Assembly: GCF_032854445.1 (NCBI RefSeq)
Contig: NC_088301.1
Span: forward strand, 25,158,402-25,222,401
DNA length: 64,000 nt
Source: Liolophura sinensis
Taxonomy: Eukaryota > Mollusca > Polyplacophora > Chitonida > Chitonidae
Direction of reading: 5' to 3'
Part shown: positions 1 to 9,600 of the stretch, one piece after another
Layout: each line of letters begins with the position of its first letter
How positions within the stretch are numbered: the first letter of the stretch is position 1
Position numbers and translations under genes: made by a program
Notes under the pieces: generated by a model
What the model was told of the DNA's origin: nothing
The model's database searches: none
Seen by the model: only the letters and a program-made list of their open reading frames with translations

Positions 1-221
1 TGTTAGGCAATATTTATGTGTCAGTTGGCTTAGTGTATTAAATCAATGAAGACCACTTCTCCAACAGTATGATGTACATATCTGTACACGTAGGCCTGTG
101 TCACACTTAGGAAGTAATGTGCCAAAGATTACCCCAGACACAAGGTTTTCTCCACCCATGATGAGTATGGCGTTAAACAAGAGTCGACTATGTTACAACG
201 AAATGTAAGTTATAGAGTCTC

Positions 222-597
222 GGAGGAGGCCTCTGTGACTCAGTTGGTTAGCGCACTAGCGTAATGACCCAGGAGCCTCTCACCAATAGAGTCATTGGGA
301 CCTCATAGGGACCTCAATGGAACCGATAAAAAAATGCAATATATTCAATCATCAGGCATACGTTATCTGATACATTATGATACTATATAAAATATATTGC
401 TCAGTTGGTTAGCGTGCTAGCGTAGCTCAGGCTGGCTTCCTCTTCAGCCATACATGGGAAGGTCCTCTGGCAACCTGCAGATGGTCATGGGTTTTCACCA
501 GGCTCTGTCCGGTTTCCTCCCACCATAATGCTGGTCGCCATCCTGTAAGTGAAATATTCTTGAGTTCGGCGTAAAACACCAATCAAATAAATAAATA
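222..597 (+). repeat. SINE family A, two nested/adjacent copies
   Basis: A tRNA-like head (gactcagttggttagcgc, A-box-like) starts near 228 but breaks off after about 65 nt. A second head at 398-416 is followed by the family body (ccatacatgggaaggtcc, ctgtccggtttcctcccacc, gtgaaatattcttgag) and tail taaaacaccaatcaaataaa. The first copy is truncated. Confidence 0.75.
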
Positions 598-814
598 AGT
601 AATTAGAGACTCAGACCACAGGATCAAGGGGAATAACTCTAGTTACATTCCATCCCAGGCTTCTAGTAGAGCTAGATGCGAGGTGGCTAGAAAACAAACT
701 TTCAAAATGCACCATTGAAAGACTTTGCATGGAATCCATTTATTTGGGACTTTGTATATTCATGAAGACTTATAATTGTTTTTTGCCTGTGTTTGTGAAC
801 AGTTGTTCTCTCAG

Positions 815-979
815 CGGGCCAATGTTACAGCTACCCTGAGCTGTGCCACACACTGTACAAACACGAGGGACCTACCCCTATGGTGATCAGGTGTGATGGT
901 CACCAGTATGTTGTGCCTCCTTACTCTGGCTTTTGTCTGTCACAGGCTGCTGGTATCCGATCCTTCATCAGTGCACTAG
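815..979 (+). CDS. METTL4: METTL4 exon a (first one visible)
   Basis: Acceptor ttctctcag before 815 and donor G|gtacgg after 979. The 165-nt exon enters with 2 nt of a split codon and leaves in phase 1. It encodes GQCYSYPELCHTLYK, then PMVIRCDGHQYVVPPYSGF, then AAGIRSFISAL. The 'DGHQYVVPP' piece sits where METTL4 proteins carry a conserved segment upstream of the DPPW block. The split codon G|AT joins exactly to the next exon and gives ALDGEKFDLIVMDPPW. Assignment rests on phase match and position as well as similarity. Confidence 0.65.
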
Positions 980-3900
980 GTACGGGCTATGTTTTGGCTG
1001 TAGGTGAAAGTCAATGAATTGGAATGAATGTATATGTATGTATGTATGCTTGAGGTTTAACGTCGTACTTAACAGTTATGGCAGCAAGGAATATGGCAGC
1101 AAGGAATCAGTAGGTGTGTATTCATATAATATATCTTCTTGTGGCAGGCCTTGAAGTCGGAAGATCCAGGATCAAACCTGGGTCAGGTCTTATCAAAAAA
1201 CCTTAAAACGGGTACTTGTTATTGCCTCGGTCGGTACTCAGCACTGAGAGGTTAGAGCAAGGGTGGGTTATCATGTCTGGTATTTTCGACATGATGCTTC
1301 AGTGGCAGCAGCACTTTGGCAGCATGATGCACTCTCCCTCCCACCTCATGACTCATCCTCGTCACATGACTGCACGGTAAAAAGCTGCACGGTTTAACCC
1401 AGGAAACCCTATCTCCGTTACAGGCCTTAAAGTTATAAATGTTTCTGATTTCATGGAATTCAGTGGAAAAAAAAACACAATATAAAGGTCATATTGCTGT
1501 TGGAGTGTAACAACTAAAATCAACTTGGTGTTGGAGAGTATCGTAAAAAAGTCAACTTTGTGTTGGAGAGTATCGTAAAAAAGTCAACTTTGTGTTGGAG
1601 AGTAATTAAAAATGCTTACTTTCTAGAGCAGCACACATTGAATTTGACCCGTGATTTCAGCAAGGCATTACTTCGTGATATACTATTTCAATCCTTATTT
1701 TCAGATGGTGAAAAGTTTGATCTAATTGTCATGGATCCTCCATGGGAGAACAAATCAGTGAAGAGGAAAAAAATGTGAGTTTAGATGCAGGGGTAGACAT
1801 ACATGTAAGTTTTCATTACTACAAAGGGATATCATTCAGTTGTTGTAAGTTTGTAACTGGAAAGCTAAAGCTTACCACAAACAAGAACTAACAGCTGAGA
1901 AAAAATACTCTCGAAGCTGTTTGCCCAGCTGTTTGCTCTTCGTATGTGGGTTGTTTTTGGTGTGATTTCTTCCTCTAACAGCCATGCCACAAATGTCTAG
2001 CATGTTTGATATTTTATGGATTCGCAATCGGCAAATCTCACTGTGTGCAAGTGAAGTTGAACTATTAAGTGAGAGGAAGAATGGTATTAGCCAATAAAAA
2101 GGATCTGATTTGTCATATGATATCAGAATGTTGAGCCCTAGTGAATTGACGACGGATATACTTTTAGACATTTAGATAATTTTAGAAGTTTGTTGATATT
2201 TGGCTAGATTATCCTGACTTGCATGATGTCAGATCAGTAGTTCCCAATGGAATTAGCCTTGCATACGCGCCGCTGTAATGCGCCTCAGGATCCAGATCTG
2301 ATAATAGCCATCGACGGCAGTCTGAACAGTAAAATCAATAAAAGCATATCTTGCGCCTCTGCCATCTTGAACCCATATGACATTTTCAAGACTTTTCATT
2401 GGTCCCCTGAAAAATTCAGCTCAGCAATTAGATCAGTGTCACCCCACAAGGTGAAATTTGCCCCTGGCAAGTCCATAAAATATCAAACATGCTAAATATT
2501 TGTGGCATGACTTTGAGAGGAAGAAATCTCACCAAAAACGAAGAGCAAACAGCTAAGCTGACAGCCCTGAGAGTATTTTTCCTCAGCTGTTAGCTATTGT
2601 CTGTGGTAAGCTTTAGGAGAGGGCTGTTTTTTAGCTGTGATAAACGTTTCTAGAAGTCACTCTTTCGGTTTGTCAGTGATCGCTTTGGTGGTCTAATGGT
2701 TAGAATGTCTGATCAGACCTGGGTTGGGTCAACCCGAAGATTTACAAAATGGTACCTGTTGCTGCCTGCTTTGCAGGTCAGGTTGATACTTGTCTTCCAC
2801 AAGCAAAACGTGTAGTAAAGGAGGCACAGTGGCAAGATACGCGAGCGAGTAGGAGGGAGTTCAACCCCAGCATTTGTCAGGGAATTTTTTATTGTACTCA
2901 ATGTTCTTGCGGCCATACAAGCTTGCGTCAATGTACTGTGGTTGGGTAGGGTGTCAGACCTTGTGCCTTCGGCATGATACTTCATTGGCAGCATGGACTA
3001 ACCCTGCCCCAAGAAAACACAGTATATGTACATGATATAGACTTTTTGTGGTATGCTGCATGTGTTAAAGATTTGTGGGTTTCTTGAAAACATTTTTATA
3101 AGGCTTCAGGTCAAGAAGCTGTTATTTGGCTGCCTTTTTGTAGAAGTACTAGTATATAATTAAAATACGTATATTTGTCTGTTAAAGAAAAATTTATATA
3201 CATAAATAAAATGAATAAATAAATAAATGACAAAATAATTAAGAAATTAACTACTTTGAATTTTTCCTGCAGGTATTACACCTTACCTAACTGGGACTTG
3301 CAAGATCTCCCCATCCCAGATCTGGCCCGTGACAGGTGTCTGCTTGCTGTCTGGGTAACAAATAAGCACAAACACCAGGACTATGTTAGACATGTTTTGT
3401 TTCCTCGTTGGTCAGTTAAACACCTGGCTGACTGGTACTGGTTGAAGGTAAGAATATAGCCTCCAACTATCGACTTTAAAATAGAAATTCAAGTCCAGCT
3501 CATGCTGGTTTCCTTTCTGGCCGTACGTGGGAAGGTCTGCCAGCAACCTGCAGATCGTTGTGGATTTCCCCTGGGCTCTCCCCGGTTTCCTCCCGCCATA
3601 ATGCTGGCCACAATCATATAAGTGAAATATTCCTGAGTATGGCGTAAAACACCAATCAAATAAATAAATCAATAAAATGGAAATTCTGCCACTGAATTTC
3701 ATACTTGCCTTATGAGTTGGTAATTGTGATCAAGTAAGTGTAAAGTGTTATAAAGACACACTAAACATTTTGTCAGGCAATTGAAAAGCTATTGTATGCT
3801 GTTTAGTTGAAGGCCTTCATGAGAGGATACGAAATTTTGCTCGTGTAAGTCGGTGCAATGTTTTAGGTTGCCTTGCAAGAGTTGCCGCCCTTGATCCCCA

Positions 3901-6270
3901 TTAGCTTGAGAGTGGTCTCCCTTCGTGGCCATTCCACATGCTATTATCCTGTTTTATACTACTTTTGGGACGCTTAGGTTTGTGATTCTTCCTTCCAACA
4001 GAGTTTATTTTTACAGTGCCTTTAGATAATTGGGATAATCAAAACAACAAGCCACAAAAAAAAAAGAAAAAAAAAAAACAAGCAAAATACTTTGTTGTTA
4101 AATGTTTGGAACTTTTAACCATTTGATCACTCTGAGTGACACAGCTAAATTTTCATTATTCAGTGGCCAAATGTATAAATAATTTTGTACTTACATAGTA
4201 CATTAATCATTGAAGTCACAAGTGCTTATGCACTATGATCAGCTTTCTCACTTCAGTTAAATTTTATATAGGCTTCTTAGTGATTCAGTTCATGCTGAAA
4301 ATCACCAGTGTAATGTGTATGTTTGCTGTACTGTAGTCAAGCGATGTGTCAGACTGTTAGTGCTTTGTTTGCATTATGCCATGTCATCGACTTATGAAAT
4401 GTTTTTTTGAAATTATTTACAGGTTACTGTGGCTGGCGAACCTATCACTGGTCTTACATCACACTGTAAGAAACCCTGTGAAAGTCTGATATTAGGCATT
4501 TTAAATTTTTTACAGGTTACTGTGGCTGGGGAACCAATCACTGGTCTTGCATCACACTGTAAAAAAACCCTGTGAAAGTCTGATATTAGGCATTTCAAAT
4601 TTTTTACAGGTTACTGTGGCTGGGGAACCAATCACTGGTCTTGCATCACATTGTAAAAAACCCTATGAAAGTCTTATATTAGGGCGGTATCAACCAAATC
4701 ACCATGGCATTGAGCGGACAGACAATCCACTGGGCAGTCCTCCTGAGGATAAAGTTGTTATGAGTGTACCTTGCATTCTTCATTCAAAGAAGCCCCCAAT
4801 AGATGGTAACCACCTGCTTTTGAATTATTGTAACATATGAGAGTGAGTGAGTGCTTGGGCTTTAACATTGTACTTAACAACTTTTCAGTCATACAACGAC
4901 GAAGGAGTCGTTAGAGTGTGTGTAATGTGCCTCCTTGTTGCAGACGGATTTCCACCACTCTTTTATATAGTGCTGCTTCAATGAGACGACTTACCGAGGG
5001 GCAAGAAAGTCGCCCCGCCCGAGCAATTATACTGATACTGGTCAACCAGTTGTTGCTTTATCCCCTTCATGCTGAATGCCAAGTGAAGAAGTTACAACTT
5101 CCTCTTTTAAAGTCTTAGATAACCTATGAGAGATGAGAAGTGTGTTAGTATGCACATGTATATCACATGCAGTGTTACATTTTGACCCATCCATGATTTT
5201 TCATGTGAAAACTGAAAATATATCTATTGTTTTGTTGGATGGGTAAGAAAAATACAGTAACTTGGTAGCCTTGATGTAAGTGGTGGAATAGGTGCTTGTC
5301 TTTCAGTTGCTAAGACTGACTAGGTGTGGGTTCAATCCCAGCCTTGGACATGGAAATTGTGAGCTTCCTCTGCTCTCTCTGTTTCTCACTGTTTGTGGGA
5401 CCTGGGTGACAATAAGCTGTCAGAGGCACATATAAGGCCTGTTTGTGGAGTCATTAAGACAACTTGTCATCCACAGATATGGTGTGCATATTTTTATGCC
5501 ACACATGGGTAAGGTAGTCAATAGCTTCACCTCATGTTTGTGGTGTGCCTTGGGCTCTTTGGTGACTTCTACCCATAAAACTGAACACCATCACAAGTAA
5601 AAAATATTCTGAAATATGGGGTTGAAAACAATTTTTATCTGTTATTCGCCTGCTATGAAGTACTAGATACAACTATTGTGGCTACTCTGTGCTTGGTTTC
5701 AGCTCTATTGACTGATTACTGTAATGAAAAGCCTCATTGTTTGGAACTGTTTGCCAGAAATCTCCGTCCTGGCTGGATCAGCTGGGGTAATGAGGTATGT
5801 CATATTTCTGATGAAAACTGGATCAAAAGCAGCAAAGTCTTCATATTTTTTTTTACCAATATAAATCAAAATAAGAAATTATCTGTGTGAAACACTGTCT
5901 TTTAACTAAGCTAATTATTTTTAGACAGATCTTTGGTTATGAGTATATTTTGATTGCTCAGCTGGGAATATGAAATGAAAAGTCAAGACTTTGTGTCACC
6001 TGTGTATTATGCTAAGCACTAGTAATGGCTTGACCATTTTCTTTTAAAGCAGTCATCATTGGGATGCAGAATATAGTCAGTGATGTTGTTTGGCAAGTTC
6101 AGTTTTTGTAAAAGCACTCATACTGAAATTTGTGATGTTTCATCTACCTGCAGGTTTTGCGCCATCAGCACCTTAAGTTTTACGATGTTTCTACATGTTC
6201 ATCTGAGACCAGCTGTAATGGGGCTGAAGACAGAGACCACACTTCTACTCAACATTCAGGGAAGATTTAG
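815..6270 (+). CDS. METTL4: METTL4, MT-A70 adenine-N6 methyltransferase (3' part, 6 exons)
   Basis: Spliced gene with coding exons 815-979, 1705-1774, 3273-3447, 4610-4805, 5703-5794 and 6154-6270. All junctions are GT-AG and the phases agree throughout, giving about 270 residues and a TAG stop. Visible motifs are FDLIVMDPPW (the DPPW S-adenosylmethionine/catalytic motif of MT-A70 enzymes), ENKSVKR directly after it, LLAVWVTNKHKH, KKPYESLILGR, VPCILHSKKPP and ELFARNLRPGWISWGNE. Together these are the METTL4 signature, distinct from METTL3 and METTL14. Family members methylate adenine N6 (U2 snRNA m6Am in human; DNA 6mA has been proposed) and act mainly in the nucleus. Human METTL4 is about 470 residues, so roughly 200 N-terminal residues are missing: either left of position 1 or in exons not recognised. 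The tail after the last motif is a short Ser/Thr-rich stretch. It converges on the minus-strand PTBP gene. Confidence 0.9.
1046..1100 (-). repeat. SINE family B, short tail fragment
   Basis: The piece tgaggtttaacgtcgtactt plus flanking bases matches the start of family B. It is too short to say more. Confidence 0.5.
1140..1425 (+). repeat. SINE family C, diverged copy
   Basis: B-box-like gatccaggatcaaacctggg, followed by acttgttattgcctcggtcg and gcttcagtggcagcagcact, in the order seen at 2676-3006. It carries a repeated gcagcatgatgcac element and ends near cccaggaaaccc. Confidence 0.5.
1519..1605 (+). repeat. 36-bp tandem repeat, ~2.5 copies
   Basis: gttggagagtatcgtaaaaa and agtcaactttgt alternate. 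The repeat stays open in one frame and lengthens a spurious ORF ahead of the METTL4 DPPW exon. Confidence 0.75.
1705..1774 (+). CDS. METTL4: METTL4 exon b, catalytic DPPW
   Basis: A 70-nt exon after acceptor cttattttcag with donor AT|gtgagt. It encodes DGEKFDLIVMDPPWENKSVKRKK. The DPPW tetrad is the MT-A70 catalytic motif and is intact. An open frame continues upstream to 1560, but it crosses a 36-bp tandem repeat and is intronic. The 1705 acceptor is preferred because it alone matches the phase of the exon ending at 979. Confidence 0.88.
1866..2615. repeat. Long foldback element, ~300-bp arms, in METTL4 intron
   Basis: Arm 1 (1866 to about 2157) and the reverse complement of arm 2 (about 2309-2615) share ordered blocks: taaagcttaccaca, ctaacagctgag, aaaaatactctc, agctgtttgctcttcg, gatttcttcctct, catgccacaaat, agcatgtttgatattttatg. 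Arms are ~75-80% alike by eye, with indels and a ~150-bp centre. No transposase. It resembles a foldback or MITE-like element. Confidence 0.7.
2676..3006 (+). repeat. SINE family C copy
   Basis: Starts with a tRNA-like head (tttggtggtctaatggttag) and ends with cttcggcatgatacttcatt and ggcagcatgg. The second copy at 1140-1425 shares the ccaggatcaaacctgggtc-like element, the tacttgttattgcctc-like element and the final gacatgatgcttcagtggca. Confidence 0.6.
3273..3447 (+). CDS. METTL4: METTL4 exon c
   Basis: Acceptor tttttcctgcag, donor AAG|gtaaga, 175 nt. It completes the split codon AT|G and encodes YYTLPNWDLQDLPIPDLA, then CLLAVWVTNKHKHQDYV, then PRWSVKHLADWYWLK. It exits in phase 0. In MT-A70 folds this covers the strand and helix after the catalytic loop. 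A SINE fragment begins only about 45 nt past the donor. Confidence 0.9.
3490..3676 (+). repeat. SINE family A, 5'-truncated copy
   Basis: Body and tail only, lacking the tRNA-like head: catgctggtttcctttctgg, ccggtttcctcccgccataa, gcgtaaaacaccaatcaaat. It is inserted in a METTL4 intron about 45 nt after a donor site. Confidence 0.8.
4411..4609 (+). repeat. Two extra upstream copies of METTL4 exon d 5' end and acceptor
   Basis: The unit from the acceptor's TTTTTTACAG through VTVAGEPITGL...SLILG is present three times head to tail. Copy starts are 4423, 4516 and 4610, so units are 93 and 94 bp. Copy 1 (93 bp) is an open 31-codon unit that reads in frame into copy 2. Copy 2 has one extra A in its A-run, shifts frame and reaches TGA within about 20 codons. 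No donor is seen in copies 1 and 2. They look like recent tandem duplicates that leave decoy 3' splice sites. Confidence 0.85.
4610..4805 (+). CDS. METTL4: METTL4 exon d (real copy of a triplicated exon start)
   Basis: A 196-nt exon from acceptor ttttttacag to donor GAT G|gtaacc. It encodes VTVAGEPITGLASHCKKPYESLILGR, then the NHHGIERTDNP linker, then VVMSVPCILHSKKPPID. Its first ~75 nt and its acceptor are repeated twice just upstream (4423-4515 and 4516-4609). Only this third copy continues into the rest of the exon in the right frame, so it is taken as functional. Confidence 0.88.
4841..5118 (-). repeat. SINE family B, copy lacking the tRNA head
   Basis: Shares gagtgagtgagtgcttggg, gcctccttgttgcag, ttccaccactcttttat and acttcctcttttaaagtctt with the copy at 50673, and stops at gtcttag where that copy continues into the tRNA-like head. 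It lies 35 nt after a METTL4 donor. Confidence 0.8.
5284..5625 (+). repeat. SINE-like element, family D (single copy in window)
   Basis: gtgcttgtctttcagttgct followed by gtgtgggttcaatcccagcc looks like tRNA A- and B-box sequence. The end, ctgaacaccatcacaagtaa and atattctgaaatatggggtt, resembles a SINE tail. Only one copy is seen, so the assignment is tentative. Confidence 0.4.
5703..5794 (+). CDS. METTL4: METTL4 exon e
   Basis: A 92-nt exon, acceptor ggtttcag, donor GAG|gtatgt. After completing an Ala codon it encodes LLTDYCNEKPHCLELFARN then LRPGWISWGNE. The ELFAR...GW.SWGNE block is a hallmark of the MT-A70 family, binding the methyl donor. It exits in phase 0. Confidence 0.9.
6154..6270 (+). 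CDS. METTL4: METTL4 terminal coding exon
   Basis: Acceptor catctacctgcag, 117 nt, ending in TAG at 6268-6270. It starts VLRHQHLKFYDVS, matching the family's 'NEVLKFQH' continuation, then runs into a hydrophilic Ser/Thr/His-rich tail of about 25 residues without recognisable family features. Confidence 0.8.
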   Translation, partial: VLRHQHLKFYDVSTCSSETSCNGAEDRDHTSTQHSGKI

Positions 6271-6378
6271 TCATGAGAGTAATTCATTGTCAGACATTTC
6301 ATTGTGTGATTTCTTCTTTATTCCAGAACACACATCTGTGATGTTCAGTTTGTTTATTATGTATTTTTTGTTTCTTTA

Positions 6379-6384
6379 AATAAA
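6379..6384 (+). terminator. METTL4: METTL4 polyadenylation signal AATAAA
   Basis: Canonical AATAAA 109 nt after the METTL4 stop codon. The implied 3' UTR is short (about 6271-6405). A SINE fragment starts about 60 nt further on. Confidence 0.6.
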
Positions 6385-6446
6385 ACTCATTCCTACCCAA
6401 ACACAGTGAGTGATAGTTATAAATTAGCCGTCTAAGTGCATTCTTT

Positions 6447-6531
6447 TTCCTCCCACCATAATGTTGGCTGTCGTCGTATAAGTGAAATATTCTTGAGTAC
6501 AGCATAAAACACCAATCAAATAAATAACTGA
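6447..6531 (+). repeat. SINE family A, short 3' fragment
   Basis: Only the last ~85 bp of the family: tttcctcccaccataatgtt through gtgaaatattcttgag to acaccaatcaaataaataa. It sits just past the METTL4 polyadenylation signal. Confidence 0.75.
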
Positions 6532-6866
6532 AACAGTACATTATTAGGAATGGGTTGAGGCAAAGTGCTTGCCCTCAGTCACACTAGGCAGAGGTTCTGT
6601 ACTGTTTTCAGACAAGGACTTTTCATGATTCCCCTGCTTTCAGGGCGACAAGTAGTGGACCACGCTCTTGCGTGTAGTTTTACATGAAGTTCCATGGAAA
6701 CCACTTGCCTTACATCACTGATGAAATCTGTCACAGATGACAAACTGTTCCAGTACAGCTTGCCAGTGGTTCGTGGTTTACTACGTGTACTCGGGTTTCC
6801 TGCACCCAAGATCCCCGGGCCACAATCAATCAATCAATCAATCTTAGTATATTCTTCATCAAGGGT

Positions 6867-7106
6867 TTATTTATTTGATTGGTGTTTTACGCCGTACTCA
6901 AGAATATTTCACTTATACGACGGCGACCAGAATTATGGTGGGTGGAAACCCACAATCATCCGCAGGTTGCTGGAAAACCTTCCCACGTACGGCCGGAGAG
7001 GAAGCCAGCATGAGCTGGATTTGAACTTACAGTGACCGCATTGGTGAGAGACTCCTGGGTCAGTGCGCTGCGCTAGCGCGCTAACCAACTGAGCCACGGA
7101 GGCCCC
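6867..7106 (-). repeat. SINE family A, near full-length copy
   Basis: On the + strand it begins with the tail (ttatttatttgattggtgtt) and ends with the reverse complement of the tRNA-like head (ggcctccgtggctcagttgg on the minus strand). B-box-like element: gtaagttcaaatccagctc on the minus strand. This well-preserved copy defines the family boundaries. Confidence 0.85.
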
Positions 7107-7397
7107 GTTCTTCATCAAGGGCTTGTGGTAAGTGGTGTGTCTCCTTCCATGAAGGAGTTTTCTGAATGCATCTGAATAAACTTAGCACGAATCTCATAAA
7201 TCTGGCCACCTTCCCAACCAATCAAGTAAACCAAACCACTCCGTTCTGGCCATACTCGTGCATCAGCCAAAATGTGTACAATGCCAGTCATTTGTAGATG
7301 GTTGTGGAATTGTACAAACCATAGATTTTCTTCAGCATAGTGACCTTGACACCCAATGTTGTAAACACTGTGCAGTCAAGCTTGCTATGTTGTTTAT

Positions 7398-7446
<49 letters not shown>

Positions 7447-9600
7447 TATATATATATTTTTTTGTTACTCATTTAATGTCGTTCTCATTCTCAAGACGTT
7501 TTAAACTTTTGGGAAATTTTTGTGGGCAGAGGAAACTGGAGGGATGAACAAGCAGAGTGGGGAATCTGCAAACTCCCTGTCCAAGGCAAAGATTGATTTC
7601 GCACCTTGTCTTCATTGTAGTTAGAAGTCAAAGACAGGGGCGTTTTAAAGTTTCCAACAACTTTTCCCAGTTGTGGAAGTAATGTCATAAAAGTTGTAAA
7701 AGTAACATTTTGAGTAAGTGTGGAGTAGAAGAACTGTGTTAGAGTAAATGTACACAATGTACATGTATGGCTAAAAGTACACACTGGTGGCAAGAGCTAC
7801 ATTAAATGTACACAAAGATAATATGGTGAAAGAATCCATACTTGGCGGGGGGGGGGGGGACTGTGTGGAAAAACAGAGGGTTTGACGGGCACACTGCATA
7901 CATAAGAGTAGGCTATTACGGAGTGTAACAAAAGCAATATGAGCTATTGTATAAATTATGTGATATGTGAGCCAGTACATATAAATTATATGAGCAACAG
8001 TGGTTATGAACAGGCCATTACCTAGTCTATGAAAACCTGTTTCTGAGAATGCTATTACACGATCTAAGGGCGCTTGGGAACTTGTCAAGTAGAACTCCTT
8101 CCCGCCTACAACAAAGCAGTCCAAACTATAAGTATGTACATGTAAACGCCTACACTTGGTTTAGGTAGATGTCTCTTTGACTCTGCCTAGTATAGCCCAT
8201 CTAACATCACATTTAAATTTAAATATTACATATATCATTGAAAACATTCAGTGAGCAGTATAAATATTCCTGTGACTGAGAGTGTTATAGATTATTATGT
8301 AATTCTATATGTATGAGCAGGCATCATACAGTGAGTGGGAGCCTGCGGGGAATTTATTACACCTGGGTAACACTGCTGATGGGGCAAGGGCATGTATATA
8401 GAGAGACTTTAAGGGCAACGTTGTGAACAGAGCTACATGGTCAGCTATCAAAATATAAGTGATGAAGAAATTGTTTGAACAAGTATTACACACGAAACAT
8501 GGTGAGCTATCCAAATATAGGGTTGGAGTAAATTTACACATTTAACAGGCAATTCTGCAAGCTCGCAAAATATTAGGAGAGTAGGGTAGACCGTCTGTGT
8601 ATTGCACACTTTTCGGAAAATAGTGAGCTGGCAAAATATGGGCTTGTGTAGGAAATGCAAGGTTTAATGAGCATTACACACTTTACAGGAAATATGGAGA
8701 GCTATCAAAATGTTGTGTAGGAGACCCTATATTTACACATCTCACAGGAAATGCTGCAAGCTGACACCATGTAGAGTAAGACATCATTTTAATGTGCATT
8801 ACACACTTTTCGGGCCATAGTGTGAGCTGGCAAAATATAGGCTAGTATAGGAAATACGAGGTTTAATGGGCATTACACAGTCTATGGGTTACACTGGGAT
8901 CAGGGCAAAGTGAGGAGCTGGCAAAACAGTCAGCAGTAGGGACTTGTGTTAATTAGCACTTTACTGAGAAATGTGTCATGAGAGAACTTCACAAGTAAAG
9001 GAGTAACACAAGGAGAGAGGAGAACAAAAGACAAAACTAAGGTTGTAGAGAAGTGAGAGTTGAAGGCAGACAGATGAGAGAGGAACAGTTTTATTAATAA
9101 TACACCAAGACTATTTAATGTGCAGTACCTATACAAGAGCAGCTGAATCAGTACAGATAAACAACATGATGGTGCACCGAGCCAGTACACACACACACAC
9201 ACTCACTGCCCAGAGACGAGAAAAGACAGAAAACAGAATCAGTAAGTAATGAAAGCATGTTACACCAGTGTATAACAGAAGATTGAACCAAGACTGCAGA
9301 AGTGATAGAATGTTGTTGACTGTTTTAAAGCTCAATTATTACAGACATTATTTTCAAGATGGCTGCATCTAAGACTTTAAGATGCCTCTGTCTGTACTAT
9401 GACAAGCAGTCAGATACAAAAATAAAAATCATGGAAATGGCAGCAAGACTTCACAGTTTTGTTACAAAATGTTTAATTACTTTTTTTTTTTTGACTTATA
9501 ATTACAGAATATCAATTATAAACCAATATGTTCTCTTAACAAACTTGCTTTAGTTAAATTTTAATATGTCAACACTGGCAGAAGGGCCTCCAAAACACAA
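7107..9600. other. METTL4-PTBP intergenic sequence with degenerate satellite
   Basis: No exon recognised. From about 7700 to 8900 related blocks recur: gagctggcaaaatat, aggtttaatgagcattacac, tttacacatctcacaggaaa, ctgcaagct. Two clear units (about 8500-8700 and 8700-8900) are spaced ~200 bp, with older, more diverged units to the left. Also holds a G-run (7848-7858) and a short CA repeat (9191-9206). Confidence 0.55.
7404..7462. repeat. (TA)n microsatellite
   Basis: Almost pure TA dinucleotide run interrupted once by 'taga', followed by a T-run. Intergenic, between METTL4 and PTBP. Confidence 0.95.

Noticed and set aside
1560-1704. Upstream extension of the METTL4 DPPW frame (MLESIVKKSTLCWRV...)
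   Set aside because: It runs through a 36-bp tandem repeat and would break the phase match with exon 815-979. An acceptor at 1704 fits better.
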